Below are positions 1 through 10,243 of a DNA stretch of 64,000 bases, one piece after another. The stretch is taken from positions 2,418,001 through 2,482,000 of the forward strand of contig NZ_LT629780.1 in NCBI RefSeq assembly GCF_900105885.1. The letters run 5' to 3'. Position 1 is the first letter of the stretch. Each line of letters starts with the position of its first letter. The notes under the pieces were generated by a model, which was not told the DNA's origin, did no database searches, and saw only the letters and a list, made by a program, of their open reading frames with translations. Made by a program: the position numbers and the translations under genes. The DNA is from Pseudomonas guangdongensis. GTDB lineage: Bacteria > Pseudomonadota > Gammaproteobacteria > Pseudomonadales > Pseudomonadaceae.

Positions 1-965
<965 letters not shown>

Positions 966-990
966 GAAAAAGGCCTGTTTTTAGGGCTTT

Positions 991-1010
991 GTGCACACGC
1001 AGTGCACACG
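991..1010 (+). repeat. Two 9-bp direct repeats spaced 11 bp, next to attL
   Basis: GTGCACACG occurs at 991-999 and 1002-1010, one helical turn apart, in the 84 bases between the dusA start codon and the first IS. Position and phasing fit arm-type sites of an integrase or excisionase, by inference. Confidence 0.4.
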
Positions 1011-1057
1011 AAGGGCATGAACAGGGGTATGATACAGGCATGCGCGGGTTGTAGTGG

Positions 1058-2220
<1,163 letters not shown>

Positions 2221-2285
2221 CGAACACCTCTCTAATGGCGATGATTTTCGCCTAAGTCGGTGTCCGGGATCAGTAGACCACTACA

Positions 2286-2384
2286 GTGGAAGAACTCATT
2301 GACATGGTGGTGTGCAGCGAGAAGGGAGGCGGCCGGAGTTTTTTGCCGTTTGATTCTTTTTTGAGTGTTGCGTTTTTTTCGTGA
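2286..2384 (+). pseudogene. 3' tail of a gene cut by IS3 copy 1 (33 codons, unknown)
   Basis: Directly after the IS an open frame runs VEELIDMVVCSEKGGG... to a TGA at 2382-2384, seven bases before a large inverted repeat. I do not recognise the family. Frame openness over 33 codons is weak evidence, but the position against the IS edge and in front of a hairpin fits the 3' end of a truncated gene. Confidence 0.3.
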
Positions 2385-2390
2385 ATTGGC

Positions 2391-2437
2391 TTGCCCTTAT
2401 AAATATTTTGTGAAGCACAAAATATTTATAAGGGCAA
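2391..2437. repeat. Perfect 22-bp inverted repeat with 3-base loop
   Basis: Left arm 2391-2412 (begins TTGCCCTTATAAAT), loop AAG 2413-2415, right arm 2416-2437, with no mismatch. It is followed by AAAAATTTTTAAATTTTAA. It could end transcription of the truncated frame to its left; the AT-rich stem makes a protein-binding or cruciform site equally possible. Confidence 0.75.
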
Positions 2438-3111
2438 AAATTTTTAAATTTTAAGCTCATTGTTTGATGTCAAATCTTAGCCGCAGCCTAACGGCTGCGA
2501 AAGAGCGATATATAGAAGCAGGGCGGAGCGGGTTGCAGGGGCTATCCTGCTATCGACCTCATTTCAGATCGCATCCGGCAGGACATCCGGTGAAAAAGCC
2601 ACCAGAGGAGGGGGCAGGAAGTGACTCGCTTTTTTGTTGCCCTCAAATAATACAGATCCGTTTTTTAAAAAACATTTCAAGGGGGCGGCTTTTCGATTTC
2701 CGACGAACGGTAGGTGTTGACGTCATGTCAATGGCCAGTGAAATGCCCTGTAAGCCAGGAACCATGCGGCTTTCGGCCGTATCGAGGTGGTTGGAGATGT
2801 GAGGAAAGTTTTTTCGATGGATTGGCGACGAACGGTTGCGTGGTTCCGGCCGGCGCATGGCGATGCGGCGGATCGGGTGCGACACATACTGTCGCTGTCA
2901 TCCGTACCCTGTCGTCACGCTGCCTGGCAGCCAGCTATCGGGGAAGAAGGATCTTGCGAGCAGGTTGCTCTGGAGGTGGCTGGAAAGCCTCTGTGGGGCA
3001 AGGCTGTAGGGTGGATAGGCTATGGCGCAGAAAATGCGCTGAGCGAGCTCCTAGGCTGTTTGGGCGTGGGTTTCAGTCTGTGGGCGGGGGTTGTTGCCTG
3101 AAGGTGATGTC
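2438..3111. other. Stretch without a convincing gene between IS3 copy 1 and the repeat-protein gene
   Basis: Several short frames are open in both strands, the longest plausible one being 2787-3101 (+), but none has a good ribosome site, family signature or consistent codon bias. A small hairpin, CGCAGCC/GGCTGCG, lies at 2482-2499. The BREX regulator BrxR usually sits in this position; no HTH/WYL protein is encoded here. Confidence 0.5.
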
Positions 3112-3489
3112 ATGAAGAAGCTGAGCACTCGCGCGCTCACGGTCAGCTTGGTCCTGAGCCTGTTCCTGTCCAACCTTGCGCTCTTACAGGCCGCCGACCG
3201 TGATCTGGATAATGATGGCCGCTGGGACTTCAACCGCGGCGGCACGGATCGGGACGTCGACAACGACGGCCGCTGGGACTACGACAAGGGCGGTAGCGAC
3301 CGTGACCTCGATAACGACGGTCGTTGGGATTTCGGTGCAGGTGGCTCTGATCGGGACATCGACAACGACGGTCGCTGGGATCATGACAAGGGCGGCTCGG
3401 ATCGCGACCTCGATAACGACAAACGCTGGGACTACAACCAGGGCGGCTCGGATCGGGATCTGGACAACGATGGGCGATGGGATGACTGA
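3112..3489 (+). CDS. Exported protein of DxDxDG (calcium-loop) tandem repeats
   Basis: 125 residues: a signal peptide (basic MKK start, hydrophobic core, cleavage probably after LLQAA, residue 28) followed by nothing but a 17-residue unit, DRDLDNDGRWDYDKGGS, five complete copies plus a final 12-residue copy. Each unit contains D-x-D-x-D-G-x-x-D, the calcium-binding loop pattern of EF-hand, dockerin and thrombospondin type 3 repeats, so an extracytoplasmic calcium-binding role is inferred. Start chosen at ATG 3112, with AAGGTG upstream. DNA repeats have a 51-bp period from 3196. The gene ends 128 bases before brxA and points the same way. I know no named family with this architecture and no link to BREX. 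Confidence 0.75.
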   Translation: MKKLSTRALTVSLVLSLFLSNLALLQAADRDLDNDGRWDFNRGGTDRDVDNDGRWDYDKGGSDRDLDNDGRWDFGAGGSDRDIDNDGRWDHDKGGSDRDLDNDKRWDYNQGGSDRDLDNDGRWDD

Positions 3490-3496
3490 GTTCCTC

Positions 3497-3515
3497 TGCG
3501 ACACCGTTTGTCGCA
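3497..3515. promoter_or_regulatory. Inverted repeat TGCGACA-N5-TGTCGCA upstream of brxA
   Basis: Perfect 7-bp arms (3497-3503, 3509-3515), 8 bases after the repeat-protein stop and about 100 bases before brxA. It could be an operator for the BREX promoter or a weak terminator of the preceding gene. No regulator gene is present to assign it to. Confidence 0.4.
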
Positions 3516-3552
3516 ACCCCATGGCATACAGCCTGAGAGCTACCAGTGTACC

Positions 3553-3581
3553 TGCCCTGAGGTCGGGATTTTGCGGATAAT
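3553..3581 (+). promoter_or_regulatory. brxA: Candidate BREX operon promoter
   Basis: GATAAT at 3576-3581 is a good -10 hexamer 37 bases before the brxA ATG. The matching -35 (TGCCCT, 3553-3558, 17-base spacing) is poor, so an activator may be needed. Judged by eye only. Confidence 0.35.
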
Positions 3582-3617
3582 GCCGAGACTCAGAGTGTTG
3601 TCGAGCCTACCTGCCTC

Positions 3618-4211
3618 ATGCCCACGTATACCGCCAACTTCACCAAGTGTTCGCTGATCGTGCCCGAATCGCGCATCGTGGCCGACCTGCTGCTGCAAGG
3701 TGTGTCAGGGAAGGAGTGGGATCGGCAGATTCGTGAGCTGAACGTGCTCAAGAAGCGAACCGCCAATACGTCGATGACGTACGCGAACCTTGCGCGCTCG
3801 CGGTTGCAGACCATGGATGCTGAGCTGTGGGAGCTGGTGCGCGACGGCAGCGTACCGGTGGCAACCCATGCCGTGCTGGCGGCCACCGTGAAATTCTCCC
3901 CCCTGTTCGGCGATTTCCTGCGCACTGTGGTACGCGACCAGTTTCGGCGCTTTGCTACCCACCTGGAGCTGCGCCACTGGGACAACTACATCGAAGACTG
4001 CCAGCGGGCTCAGCCGCGCATGCCGGCCCTCAGCGACTCCTCGCGCACCAAATTGAGGCAAAATGCCATGCGAATGCTCGACGAGGCCGGGTTCATCGAG
4101 AACACCCGCAACCTGCGTCTGCGCAGCCAGAACATCGAACCCGTGGTGCTGCGCTATCTGCAACACCGCCAAGAGCACTATGTGCTCGACTGCCTTCAGG
4201 TATGCCCGTGA
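3618..4211 (+). CDS. brxA: BREX system protein BrxA (DUF1819)
   Basis: First core gene of the type 1 BREX phage-exclusion system; family members are small, helical, DNA-binding proteins of about 200 residues, and this one has 197. Family hallmarks visible are an N-terminal SLIVPESRIVADLLL segment, the central FSPLFGDFLRTVVRDQF helix and the C-terminal LRSQNIEPVVLRYL. The stop overlaps the brxB start by ten bases, so the two are translationally coupled. ATG 3618 is the only start that keeps the full family N-terminus; its ribosome site is weak. Usually a BrxR regulator precedes brxA; here an exported repeat protein does. Confidence 0.93.
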   Translation: MPTYTANFTKCSLIVPESRIVADLLLQGVSGKEWDRQIRELNVLKKRTANTSMTYANLARSRLQTMDAELWELVRDGSVPVATHAVLAATVKFSPLFGDFLRTVVRDQFRRFATHLELRHWDNYIEDCQRAQPRMPALSDSSRTKLRQNAMRMLDEAGFIENTRNLRLRSQNIEPVVLRYLQHRQEHYVLDCLQVCP

Positions 4212-4780
4212 ACACATTGGATGAACGGCTCAACAAGATCCTCGACCGGATCACCTCCGACGATTTTCTGAAAGGCCAGGGACTGGGCAATGAAGTGCCG
4301 TTCTACGCCTTTGACTACCCACCCGAAGAGGAAGAAAGGGTGCGCGAGCACGTACGCTTTCTCGACGGCGCGATCACTAAGCGTCGTCCTGGCCTCAAGG
4401 TGGCAGTGATCAATCTGTTCGAGCTGCTGATGGAGATGCTCGAAGGCCGCAAGCTGCTTGAGAAGTCCCTGCACATGCAGTCTACCAAAGGGGATGAGGC
4501 CGTCTTCAAAGCGCTGAAAGCGCCACTGGATGCCGGCAAGGTGGCCAAAGAGCTGGTCGAGCGCTTCCCTCCGGCCGATTACAGCATGCTGTTGCTGACC
4601 GGTGTTGGCTCGGCCTATCCGCTACTGCGCACCCACAACCTCCTGAACAACCTGCAACCGTTCATGGGACAGCCCCCCCTGGTGCTGTTCTACCCCGGTC
4701 GCTATGACGGCCAGTCCCTGCGACTGTTCGGAATACTCGGCGAGAAGCCCTACTACCGCGCTTTCCAGCTGGTGAGCTAA
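4202..4780 (+). CDS. brxB: BREX system protein BrxB (DUF1788)
   Basis: 192-residue core BREX protein of unknown biochemical role. The family N-terminal signature is clear: LDERLNKIL, then GLGNEVPFYAFDYPPEEE, and a C-terminal LLTGVGSAYPLLRTHNLLNNL...PLVLFYPGRYDGQSLRLFG. The same frame is open far upstream inside brxA, but homology starts at ATG 4202, which overlaps the end of brxA. brxC follows after 12 bases. Confidence 0.93.
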   Translation: MPVNTLDERLNKILDRITSDDFLKGQGLGNEVPFYAFDYPPEEEERVREHVRFLDGAITKRRPGLKVAVINLFELLMEMLEGRKLLEKSLHMQSTKGDEAVFKALKAPLDAGKVAKELVERFPPADYSMLLLTGVGSAYPLLRTHNLLNNLQPFMGQPPLVLFYPGRYDGQSLRLFGILGEKPYYRAFQLVS

Positions 4781-4792
4781 AAGGAATTACCC

Positions 4793-7700
4793 GTGCAGAT
4801 TCAGAAACTCTTCACCCGCTCCATTCACCGTTCGATCAACGGTGTGATCAAGGCCGACCAGGGCGATGCCGACTCGGTCTGGCAGGAGCTCGACGAGTAC
4901 GTCATCACCCGCGAGCTGGACCAGCACCTGCGTAGCTTCTTCGAGTCCTACCTGTTCGCCCTCGATCACCCCCAGGAGGCTGCGGGTCGGGTAGGGGTGT
5001 GGATCTCAGGCTTCTTCGGCTCGGGTAAGTCGCACTTTCTGAAAATTCTTTCCTACCTGCTGGAGAACAAGCAGGTCAGCCGCGAGGGCGAGAGTCGTCG
5101 GGCCATCGATTTTTTCCAGGAGAAGATTCTCGATCCGATGCTCGCTGCGGATATCAAGCGCGCGATTTCTCTGGATACCGATGTCCTGCTGTTCAACATC
5201 GACAGCAAGGCCGACACCAGCGATGGCCGTGATGCCATCCTGCGTGTCTTCCTGCGCGTGTTCAACGAGAAGCTCGGCTACTGTGGCGATCACCCACACA
5301 TCGCGCATATGGAGCGCTACCTCGACGAGCAGGGCAAGTTCGAGGCGTTCCGTCAGGCTTTCGCCGATGCTTCTGGCTCCACCTGGGAGGAAGAGCGCGA
5401 CGCCTACCACTTCCAGGTCGATGCTCTGGCCACTGCGCTATCGCAGGTGCTTGGGCAGGAAATCAACGATGCAGACGCCTGGGTAGAGCGCTTCGAGAAG
5501 GACTTCAGTCTGAGCGTCGAGAACTTCGCTGGCTGGGTGCGGGACTATCTCGACAAGCAGGGCAACCAGAAACGCATCGTCTTCCTCGTGGATGAGATCG
5601 GCCAGTTCATTGGCCAGGACACCCACCTGATGCTTAACCTGCAAACCATCACCGAAAACCTCGGCACCACCTGCGGTGGCCGCGCCTGGGTGCTGGTGAC
5701 CTCCCAGGAGGACATCGATGCCGTGCTCGGCGAAGTCCGGGCCTCCAAGGCCAACGACTTCTCCAAAATCCAGGGGCGCTTCAAAACGCGCCTGTCGCTC
5801 TCCAGCGGCAACGTCGACGAGGTGATCCAGCGTCGCCTGCTGGACAAGCAACCGGAGGCCAAGGATGAGTTGCGCAATATCTATCGCGAGAAAGCCGACA
5901 TCCTGCGCAACCAGCTGAGCTTCACCAACATCGGCCGGACCTTCAAGGCTTTCACCGACGAAGACAACTTCGCAGCGGTCTATCCGTTCGCTCCCTACCA
6001 GTTCCAGCTGGTCCAGCGGGTGTTCGAGAGCGTGCGCAAGGCCGGAGCCACCGGCCTGCACCTGGCGCGCGGTGAGCGCTCATTGCTCGATGCCTTCCAG
6101 TCAGCCGCCAAGGCTGTCGGTCCCAGCGAAGTGGGCGTGCTGGTACCGCTCTACCGCTTCTACCCGTCCATCGAGGGTTTCCTCGAGGGGGTAGTCAAAT
6201 CCACTATCGACAACGCCGCGAGCAACCCCAGCCTGGAGCTGTTCGATTCCCAGGTGCTGAAGACCCTGTTCCTGATCCGCTATGTCGATGAGATCAAGGG
6301 CAACGTCGATAACCTGATCACGCTGTTTATCGACCGTATCGATGCGGACCGCCAAGGGCTGCGCAAGCAGATCGAGGACAGCCTGCAACGTCTCGAGAAG
6401 GAGACGCTGGTCAGCCGCAACGGCGACGATTTCTTCTTCCTGACTAACGAAGAGCGCGACATCACCCGCGAGATCAAGGATGTCGACCTCACCAGCGCCG
6501 ATGAGGCCCGGGAGCTGGGTGAGTTGCTGTTCAAGGAGTCGCTGCGCGACCAGCGCAAATTCCGTTTCACCGAGAACGGCAAGGACTTCGGTCTCAACCG
6601 CATGTGCGATCAGCACCCGCTGGGCAACCGCATCGATGGCGACCTGATGGTGTCGGTCATCAGCCCGCTGGTGGACGACCGCGAGACCTGGAGCGAGCAA
6701 CGCTGCATCCTGGAATCTGGTCAGGGGGAGGGCAGTGTGCTGCTGCGCCTGGAGGATGACCGCGATCTGGCCCGCGAGCTGCGCCTATACCTGCAAACCG
6801 ACAAGTACATCACTCGCAAGAACGATGGCACCTTGCCGTTGAATACCAAGCGCATTCTCCAGGACCGTGCTGAAGAAAACCGCCAGCGTCGTCAGCGCCT
6901 CAGCACCACGGTGGATCGCTTGCTGCGTGAGGCCGAGGTCTATGTGGCCGGGCAGAAGCTCGAACCCAAGTCCTCCAGTGCGCCCATGCTGGTCGAGGAA
7001 GCGCTCGACTATCTGGTGCGCAACACCTTTGCCAAGCTCGGCTACATCCAGCACCTGAGCAGCGACCCGCAGAAGGAGATCCAGTCGCTGCTGGCCACGC
7101 CCATGACCCCGGGCCTTGCCCTGGAGAGCACTGGGGAGGCAAACCCGCGGGCGCTCAAGGAGGTCAGCCAGCACATTGAGTTGCTCGCGGCCCAGTCGCG
7201 GCGCATCGTCCTCCATGACCTGGTGGATGGCTACTTCGGACGCCGGCCCTTTGGTTGGCCGGAGTGGGAAACCGTCCTGCTCATCGTTCGCCTGATGCTC
7301 AAGGGTGAAGTCAGTCTGCTCGGCAATGGCGGCCCGCTGGCCCCGCAGCAGGTTTGGAGTGAAATCTCCACGCCTGCCCGCTGGCGCACCACGGAAATCC
7401 AGAAGCGTCAGCAGATCGGCTCCGGCGAGCTGCAAAAGGCTCGTCAGCTGTTCAAAGATGTGGCTGGCAAGATCGCGCCGGATGGCGAAGATGCGCTGTA
7501 CGCGGCGGTGCAGTCGACCCTGAAAGGCTGGGACAGCGACTTTGGCCAGTGGCGGGCTCTCGCCCAGAGCGGGCAGTACCCAGGCCTTGAAGTGATCGAG
7601 GAGTCCCTCAAGCTGGTTCGCAAGCTACAGGCGACTCCGGACAGCTTCGACGCCATTCAACTGTTCCTCAAGGAACGCAACGCGCTGCTCGACCTGTCCG

Positions 7701-8449
7701 ACCATTACAGTGACCTCAGCCATTTCCACGGCAGCCAGAAAGGCGCGTGGGACAAGCTGCGCAAGGCCCAGCAGGACTTTGCCCCCAACCGTCCCAAACT
7801 CGACAAGCAGGCCGATGCGGCTCGTGCCTTGGCGCGCATCGACGAGATCCTGGCGGCCAAATCGCCCTACAAGCTCATTCGCGAGGGTGAGGGGCTAATC
7901 CAGACGGTGGCGCAGATCAACGAAGGCTTCCTCAAGGAGGCCCATCAGCGCGCCGATAGCTGGCTGGAAAAGCAGATCGGCAAGGTCAACGCCGAGCTGG
8001 ACGCTCTCAAGGCCAGCCCCGATCAGCGCAACCGCAGCCTGCTGCCCTTGCAGACCCTGCGTCAGCGCATCGCTACCCAGCGCAGCCTGGCGCATATCGG
8101 ACAGATGCAGGAGGAAGCCCGAGATCTGGCCGATGCGGCCATCGATCACCTGCACCTGCTCGCCCAGCAGGCCGCCGCAAAAGCCAAGGCCGATGCCCAG
8201 AAGGCAGTCATCGATACGGGCAATGGCTCGGCTCAGGCGATTGAGGAAAGTACGACTCCGGCGCCGGTAGCTCCCGCCCCCGTGGTTGCGCCGGTCACAC
8301 CGGTGAAAAAGCGCCGGGTGATCGAAGTGCAGGAGCTGGTCGGCCCGGGCTACCTGGAAACCCAGGCCGATATCGAAGACTTCATTGCCCGGCTGCGTCA
8401 GGAGCTGGAGCAGGCCATTGCCAATCAAGAGCGCATAGAAATTCGCTAA
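4793..8449 (+). CDS. brxC: BREX system P-loop ATPase BrxC (PglY family)
   Basis: 1218-residue AAA+-like ATPase, the largest BREX component, thought to drive or regulate the methylation/exclusion complex with PglX and PglZ. Walker A is GFFGSGKSHFLK (about residues 73-84) and Walker B is IVFLVDEIGQF (about 261-271). The C-terminal third is mostly helical with coiled coil, ending in a proline/alanine linker and a short conserved tail (VIEVQELVGPGYLETQADIEDFI). The start is GTG 4793, with AAGGAA eight bases ahead. The next gene begins ten bases after the stop, so the operon continues. Composition matches the rest of the left BREX block. Confidence 0.95.
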   Translation: MQIQKLFTRSIHRSINGVIKADQGDADSVWQELDEYVITRELDQHLRSFFESYLFALDHPQEAAGRVGVWISGFFGSGKSHFLKILSYLLENKQVSREGESRRAIDFFQEKILDPMLAADIKRAISLDTDVLLFNIDSKADTSDGRDAILRVFLRVFNEKLGYCGDHPHIAHMERYLDEQGKFEAFRQAFADASGSTWEEERDAYHFQVDALATALSQVLGQEINDADAWVERFEKDFSLSVENFAGWVRDYLDKQGNQKRIVFLVDEIGQFIGQDTHLMLNLQTITENLGTTCGGRAWVLVTSQEDIDAVLGEVRASKANDFSKIQGRFKTRLSLSSGNVDEVIQRRLLDKQPEAKDELRNIYREKADILRNQLSFTNIGRTFKAFTDEDNFAAVYPFAPYQFQLVQRVFESVRKAGATGLHLARGERSLLDAFQSAAKAVGPSEVGVLVPLYRFYPSIEGFLEGVVKSTIDNAASNPSLELFDSQVLKTLFLIRYVDEIKGNVDNLITLFIDRIDADRQGLRKQIEDSLQRLEKETLVSRNGDDFFFLTNEERDITREIKDVDLTSADEARELGELLFKESLRDQRKFRFTENGKDFGLNRMCDQHPLGNRIDGDLMVSVISPLVDDRETWSEQRCILESGQGEGSVLLRLEDDRDLARELRLYLQTDKYITRKNDGTLPLNTKRILQDRAEENRQRRQRLSTTVDRLLREAEVYVAGQKLEPKSSSAPMLVEEALDYLVRNTFAKLGYIQHLSSDPQKEIQSLLATPMTPGLALESTGEANPRALKEVSQHIELLAAQSRRIVLHDLVDGYFGRRPFGWPEWETVLLIVRLMLKGEVSLLGNGGPLAPQQVWSEISTPARWRTTEIQKRQQIGSGELQKARQLFKDVAGKIAPDGEDALYAAVQSTLKGWDSDFGQWRALAQSGQYPGLEVIEESLKLVRKLQATPDSFDAIQLFLKERNALLDLSDHYSDLSHFHGSQKGAWDKLRKAQQDFAPNRPKLDKQADAARALARIDEILAAKSPYKLIREGEGLIQTVAQINEGFLKEAHQRADSWLEKQIGKVNAELDALKASPDQRNRSLLPLQTLRQRIATQRSLAHIGQMQEEARDLADAAIDHLHLLAQQAAAKAKADAQKAVIDTGNGSAQAIEESTTPAPVAPAPVVAPVTPVKKRRVIEVQELVGPGYLETQADIEDFIARLRQELEQAIANQERIEIR

Positions 8450-8458
8450 GGAACAGCC

Positions 8459-10195
8459 ATGTACAAGCCGGGTGGAACCATCAAGCAGCTTCTGGACAAG
8501 GTCGCAGCCAAGGAATACATCCTGCCGGCCATCCAGCGGGAATTCGTCTGGTGGCCGGAGCAGATCTGCCAGTTGTTCGACAGCCTCATGCAGGGCTATC
8601 CCTTCGGCACCTTCCTGTTCTGGCGTATCGAGCCCGAGAGGCGCCAGGAGTACCAGTTCTACGACTTCGTTCGTGACTACCATGAGCGCGACAACTACCA
8701 CTGCGCTCTGCTCGAAAACCTCCCGGATCGCGAGCTGGTAGCCGTACTGGATGGCCAGCAGCGCATGACCGCGCTGAATATCGGCCTGCGCGGTTCCTAT
8801 GCCTGGAAGCTGCCTGGCAAGTGGTGGTCGAGCAACGCTGCGTTCCCCGTTCGCTATCTGCACCTGGATCTTCTTGGTGAGCCCGATCCCGAAACAGGGT
8901 CTGAGTACCGCTTTGAGTTTCTGACGGATACGGCTGCATCTCTGACCGACGACGGCCATCTCTGGCTACGTTGTGGGCGTATCCTGAGTGAAAGTGAAGA
9001 TGACTTGGTCGATAGCCTGGATGTCTTGGGGCTCAGCAGTGACCAGCTCAAGCAAGCCAAGAAGGTGTTGCGCCACTTCTTCAGAACTATCCATATCAAA
9101 GAAATCATCGCCTACTACGAGGAAACCGAGCAGAACCTCGAGCGCGTCCTGAACATATTCATTCGCATGAACAGCGGGGGCACGCCACTTTCCTATTCGG
9201 ATCTGCTGCTGTCCATCGCCACTGCCCAGTGGTCAAAGCTGGATGCACGCCAGGAAATCCACCGGCTCGTCGACGAGATGAACAAGGAAGGTGATCAGTT
9301 CAGCTTCAGCAAGGATTTGGTGCTGAAAGCCGGCCTGATGCTCTCGGACATCGGCAGCGTCGGCTTCAAGGTCGAAAATTTCAACAAGGCTAACATGGGC
9401 CTGCTGGAGGAGAACTGGCAGCGTATCCGCGACGCCTTGTTGCTCGCGGTGCGCCTGCTGGCCAGCTTCGGCTTCAACAGCCAGAACCTGCGTGCCGACA
9501 GTGCGTTGCTGCCGATTGCCTACTACCTGTTTGTACGCCAGCCGGGCGAGGGCTATCTCTCCCGGGTCGAGTACGCCCAGGATCGGGAGAATGTCCGCAA
9601 ATGGCTGATCCGCAGCCTGCTCAAGGCTTCCGGCATCTGGGGCAGTGGCCTGGACACCCTGCTGACCGCCCTGCGTGAGCAGATCCGTGAGCATGCCGCC
9701 ACTGGCTTCCCTGCCGTCCAACTGGAAAGCGTGATGGCGGCACGTGGCAAGACGCTCACCTTTGTCGACGAAGAGCTGGATGAGCTGGTCGAGCTGCCCT
9801 ACGGCGACAAGCGCACCTTCGCCCTGTTGTCCCTGATTTTCCCGGGCTTCGATCTGTCCCGGCACTTCCATGTCGATCACATCTACCCGCAGGCGCGCTT
9901 CACCAAGCCCCAGTTGCGCAAGCAGGGGATTGACGAGGAGCTGTGGGCGGAAATGGTCGACAAGTGCAACCGCCTGCCGAATCTGCAACTGCTCGAAGGC
10001 AGCATCAACAACCAAAAGCGGCAGAAGATGCCGCACGACTGGTATGCGCAGCTCAAGCCTGATGCGGCGACCCGCAAGGAGTATCTGGCTGGCCTCGAGA
10101 TCGCCAGCCTGCCCGAAGAGCTCGATGGCTTCATGGGCTTCTATGAGCAGCGCAAGCAGGCACTGCGGGATCGCATCGTCGCGGCCCTGAAATAG
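8459..10195 (+). CDS. DUF262/DUF1524 protein, BrxU/GmrSD-like type IV restriction nuclease
   Basis: 578 residues. The N-terminal DUF262 (GmrS-like nucleotide-binding) domain carries PAIQREFVWW and VLDGQQRMTAL (about residues 92-103). The C-terminal DUF1524 (GmrD-like) HNH nuclease domain shows HVDHIYPQARF (about 470-480) and a downstream NRLPNLQLLEGSINNQKR. Such fused proteins cleave modified (for example glucosylated or hydroxymethylated) phage DNA, and BrxU is a known BREX-linked member. Here it sits between brxC and pglX with ten bases to brxC, so it is probably co-transcribed and would cover phages whose modified DNA escapes BREX. Substrate is inference; all key residues appear intact. 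Confidence 0.85.
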   Translation: MYKPGGTIKQLLDKVAAKEYILPAIQREFVWWPEQICQLFDSLMQGYPFGTFLFWRIEPERRQEYQFYDFVRDYHERDNYHCALLENLPDRELVAVLDGQQRMTALNIGLRGSYAWKLPGKWWSSNAAFPVRYLHLDLLGEPDPETGSEYRFEFLTDTAASLTDDGHLWLRCGRILSESEDDLVDSLDVLGLSSDQLKQAKKVLRHFFRTIHIKEIIAYYEETEQNLERVLNIFIRMNSGGTPLSYSDLLLSIATAQWSKLDARQEIHRLVDEMNKEGDQFSFSKDLVLKAGLMLSDIGSVGFKVENFNKANMGLLEENWQRIRDALLLAVRLLASFGFNSQNLRADSALLPIAYYLFVRQPGEGYLSRVEYAQDRENVRKWLIRSLLKASGIWGSGLDTLLTALREQIREHAATGFPAVQLESVMAARGKTLTFVDEELDELVELPYGDKRTFALLSLIFPGFDLSRHFHVDHIYPQARFTKPQLRKQGIDEELWAEMVDKCNRLPNLQLLEGSINNQKRQKMPHDWYAQLKPDAATRKEYLAGLEIASLPEELDGFMGFYEQRKQALRDRIVAALK

Positions 10196-10243
10196 ACCAC
10201 ACGGTAAGCGGCGGCCGACTTCGGCCCATCAAGGGAGTGAGGC

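Noticed and set aside
2482..2600. GCCTAAC with a nearby hairpin suggesting an integron attC site
   Set aside because: No matching GTTRRRY core follows at a suitable distance and no cassette-like gene is attached.
2787..3101. Possible 104-codon gene upstream of the repeat protein
   Set aside because: GTG start without a ribosome site, no family signature, and overlapping frames equally open; left as part of the unassigned stretch.
3196..3486. Regular 51-bp repeats that might be a CRISPR array
   Set aside because: The repeats are contiguous, in frame and encode the 17-residue calcium-loop unit; there are no spacers.
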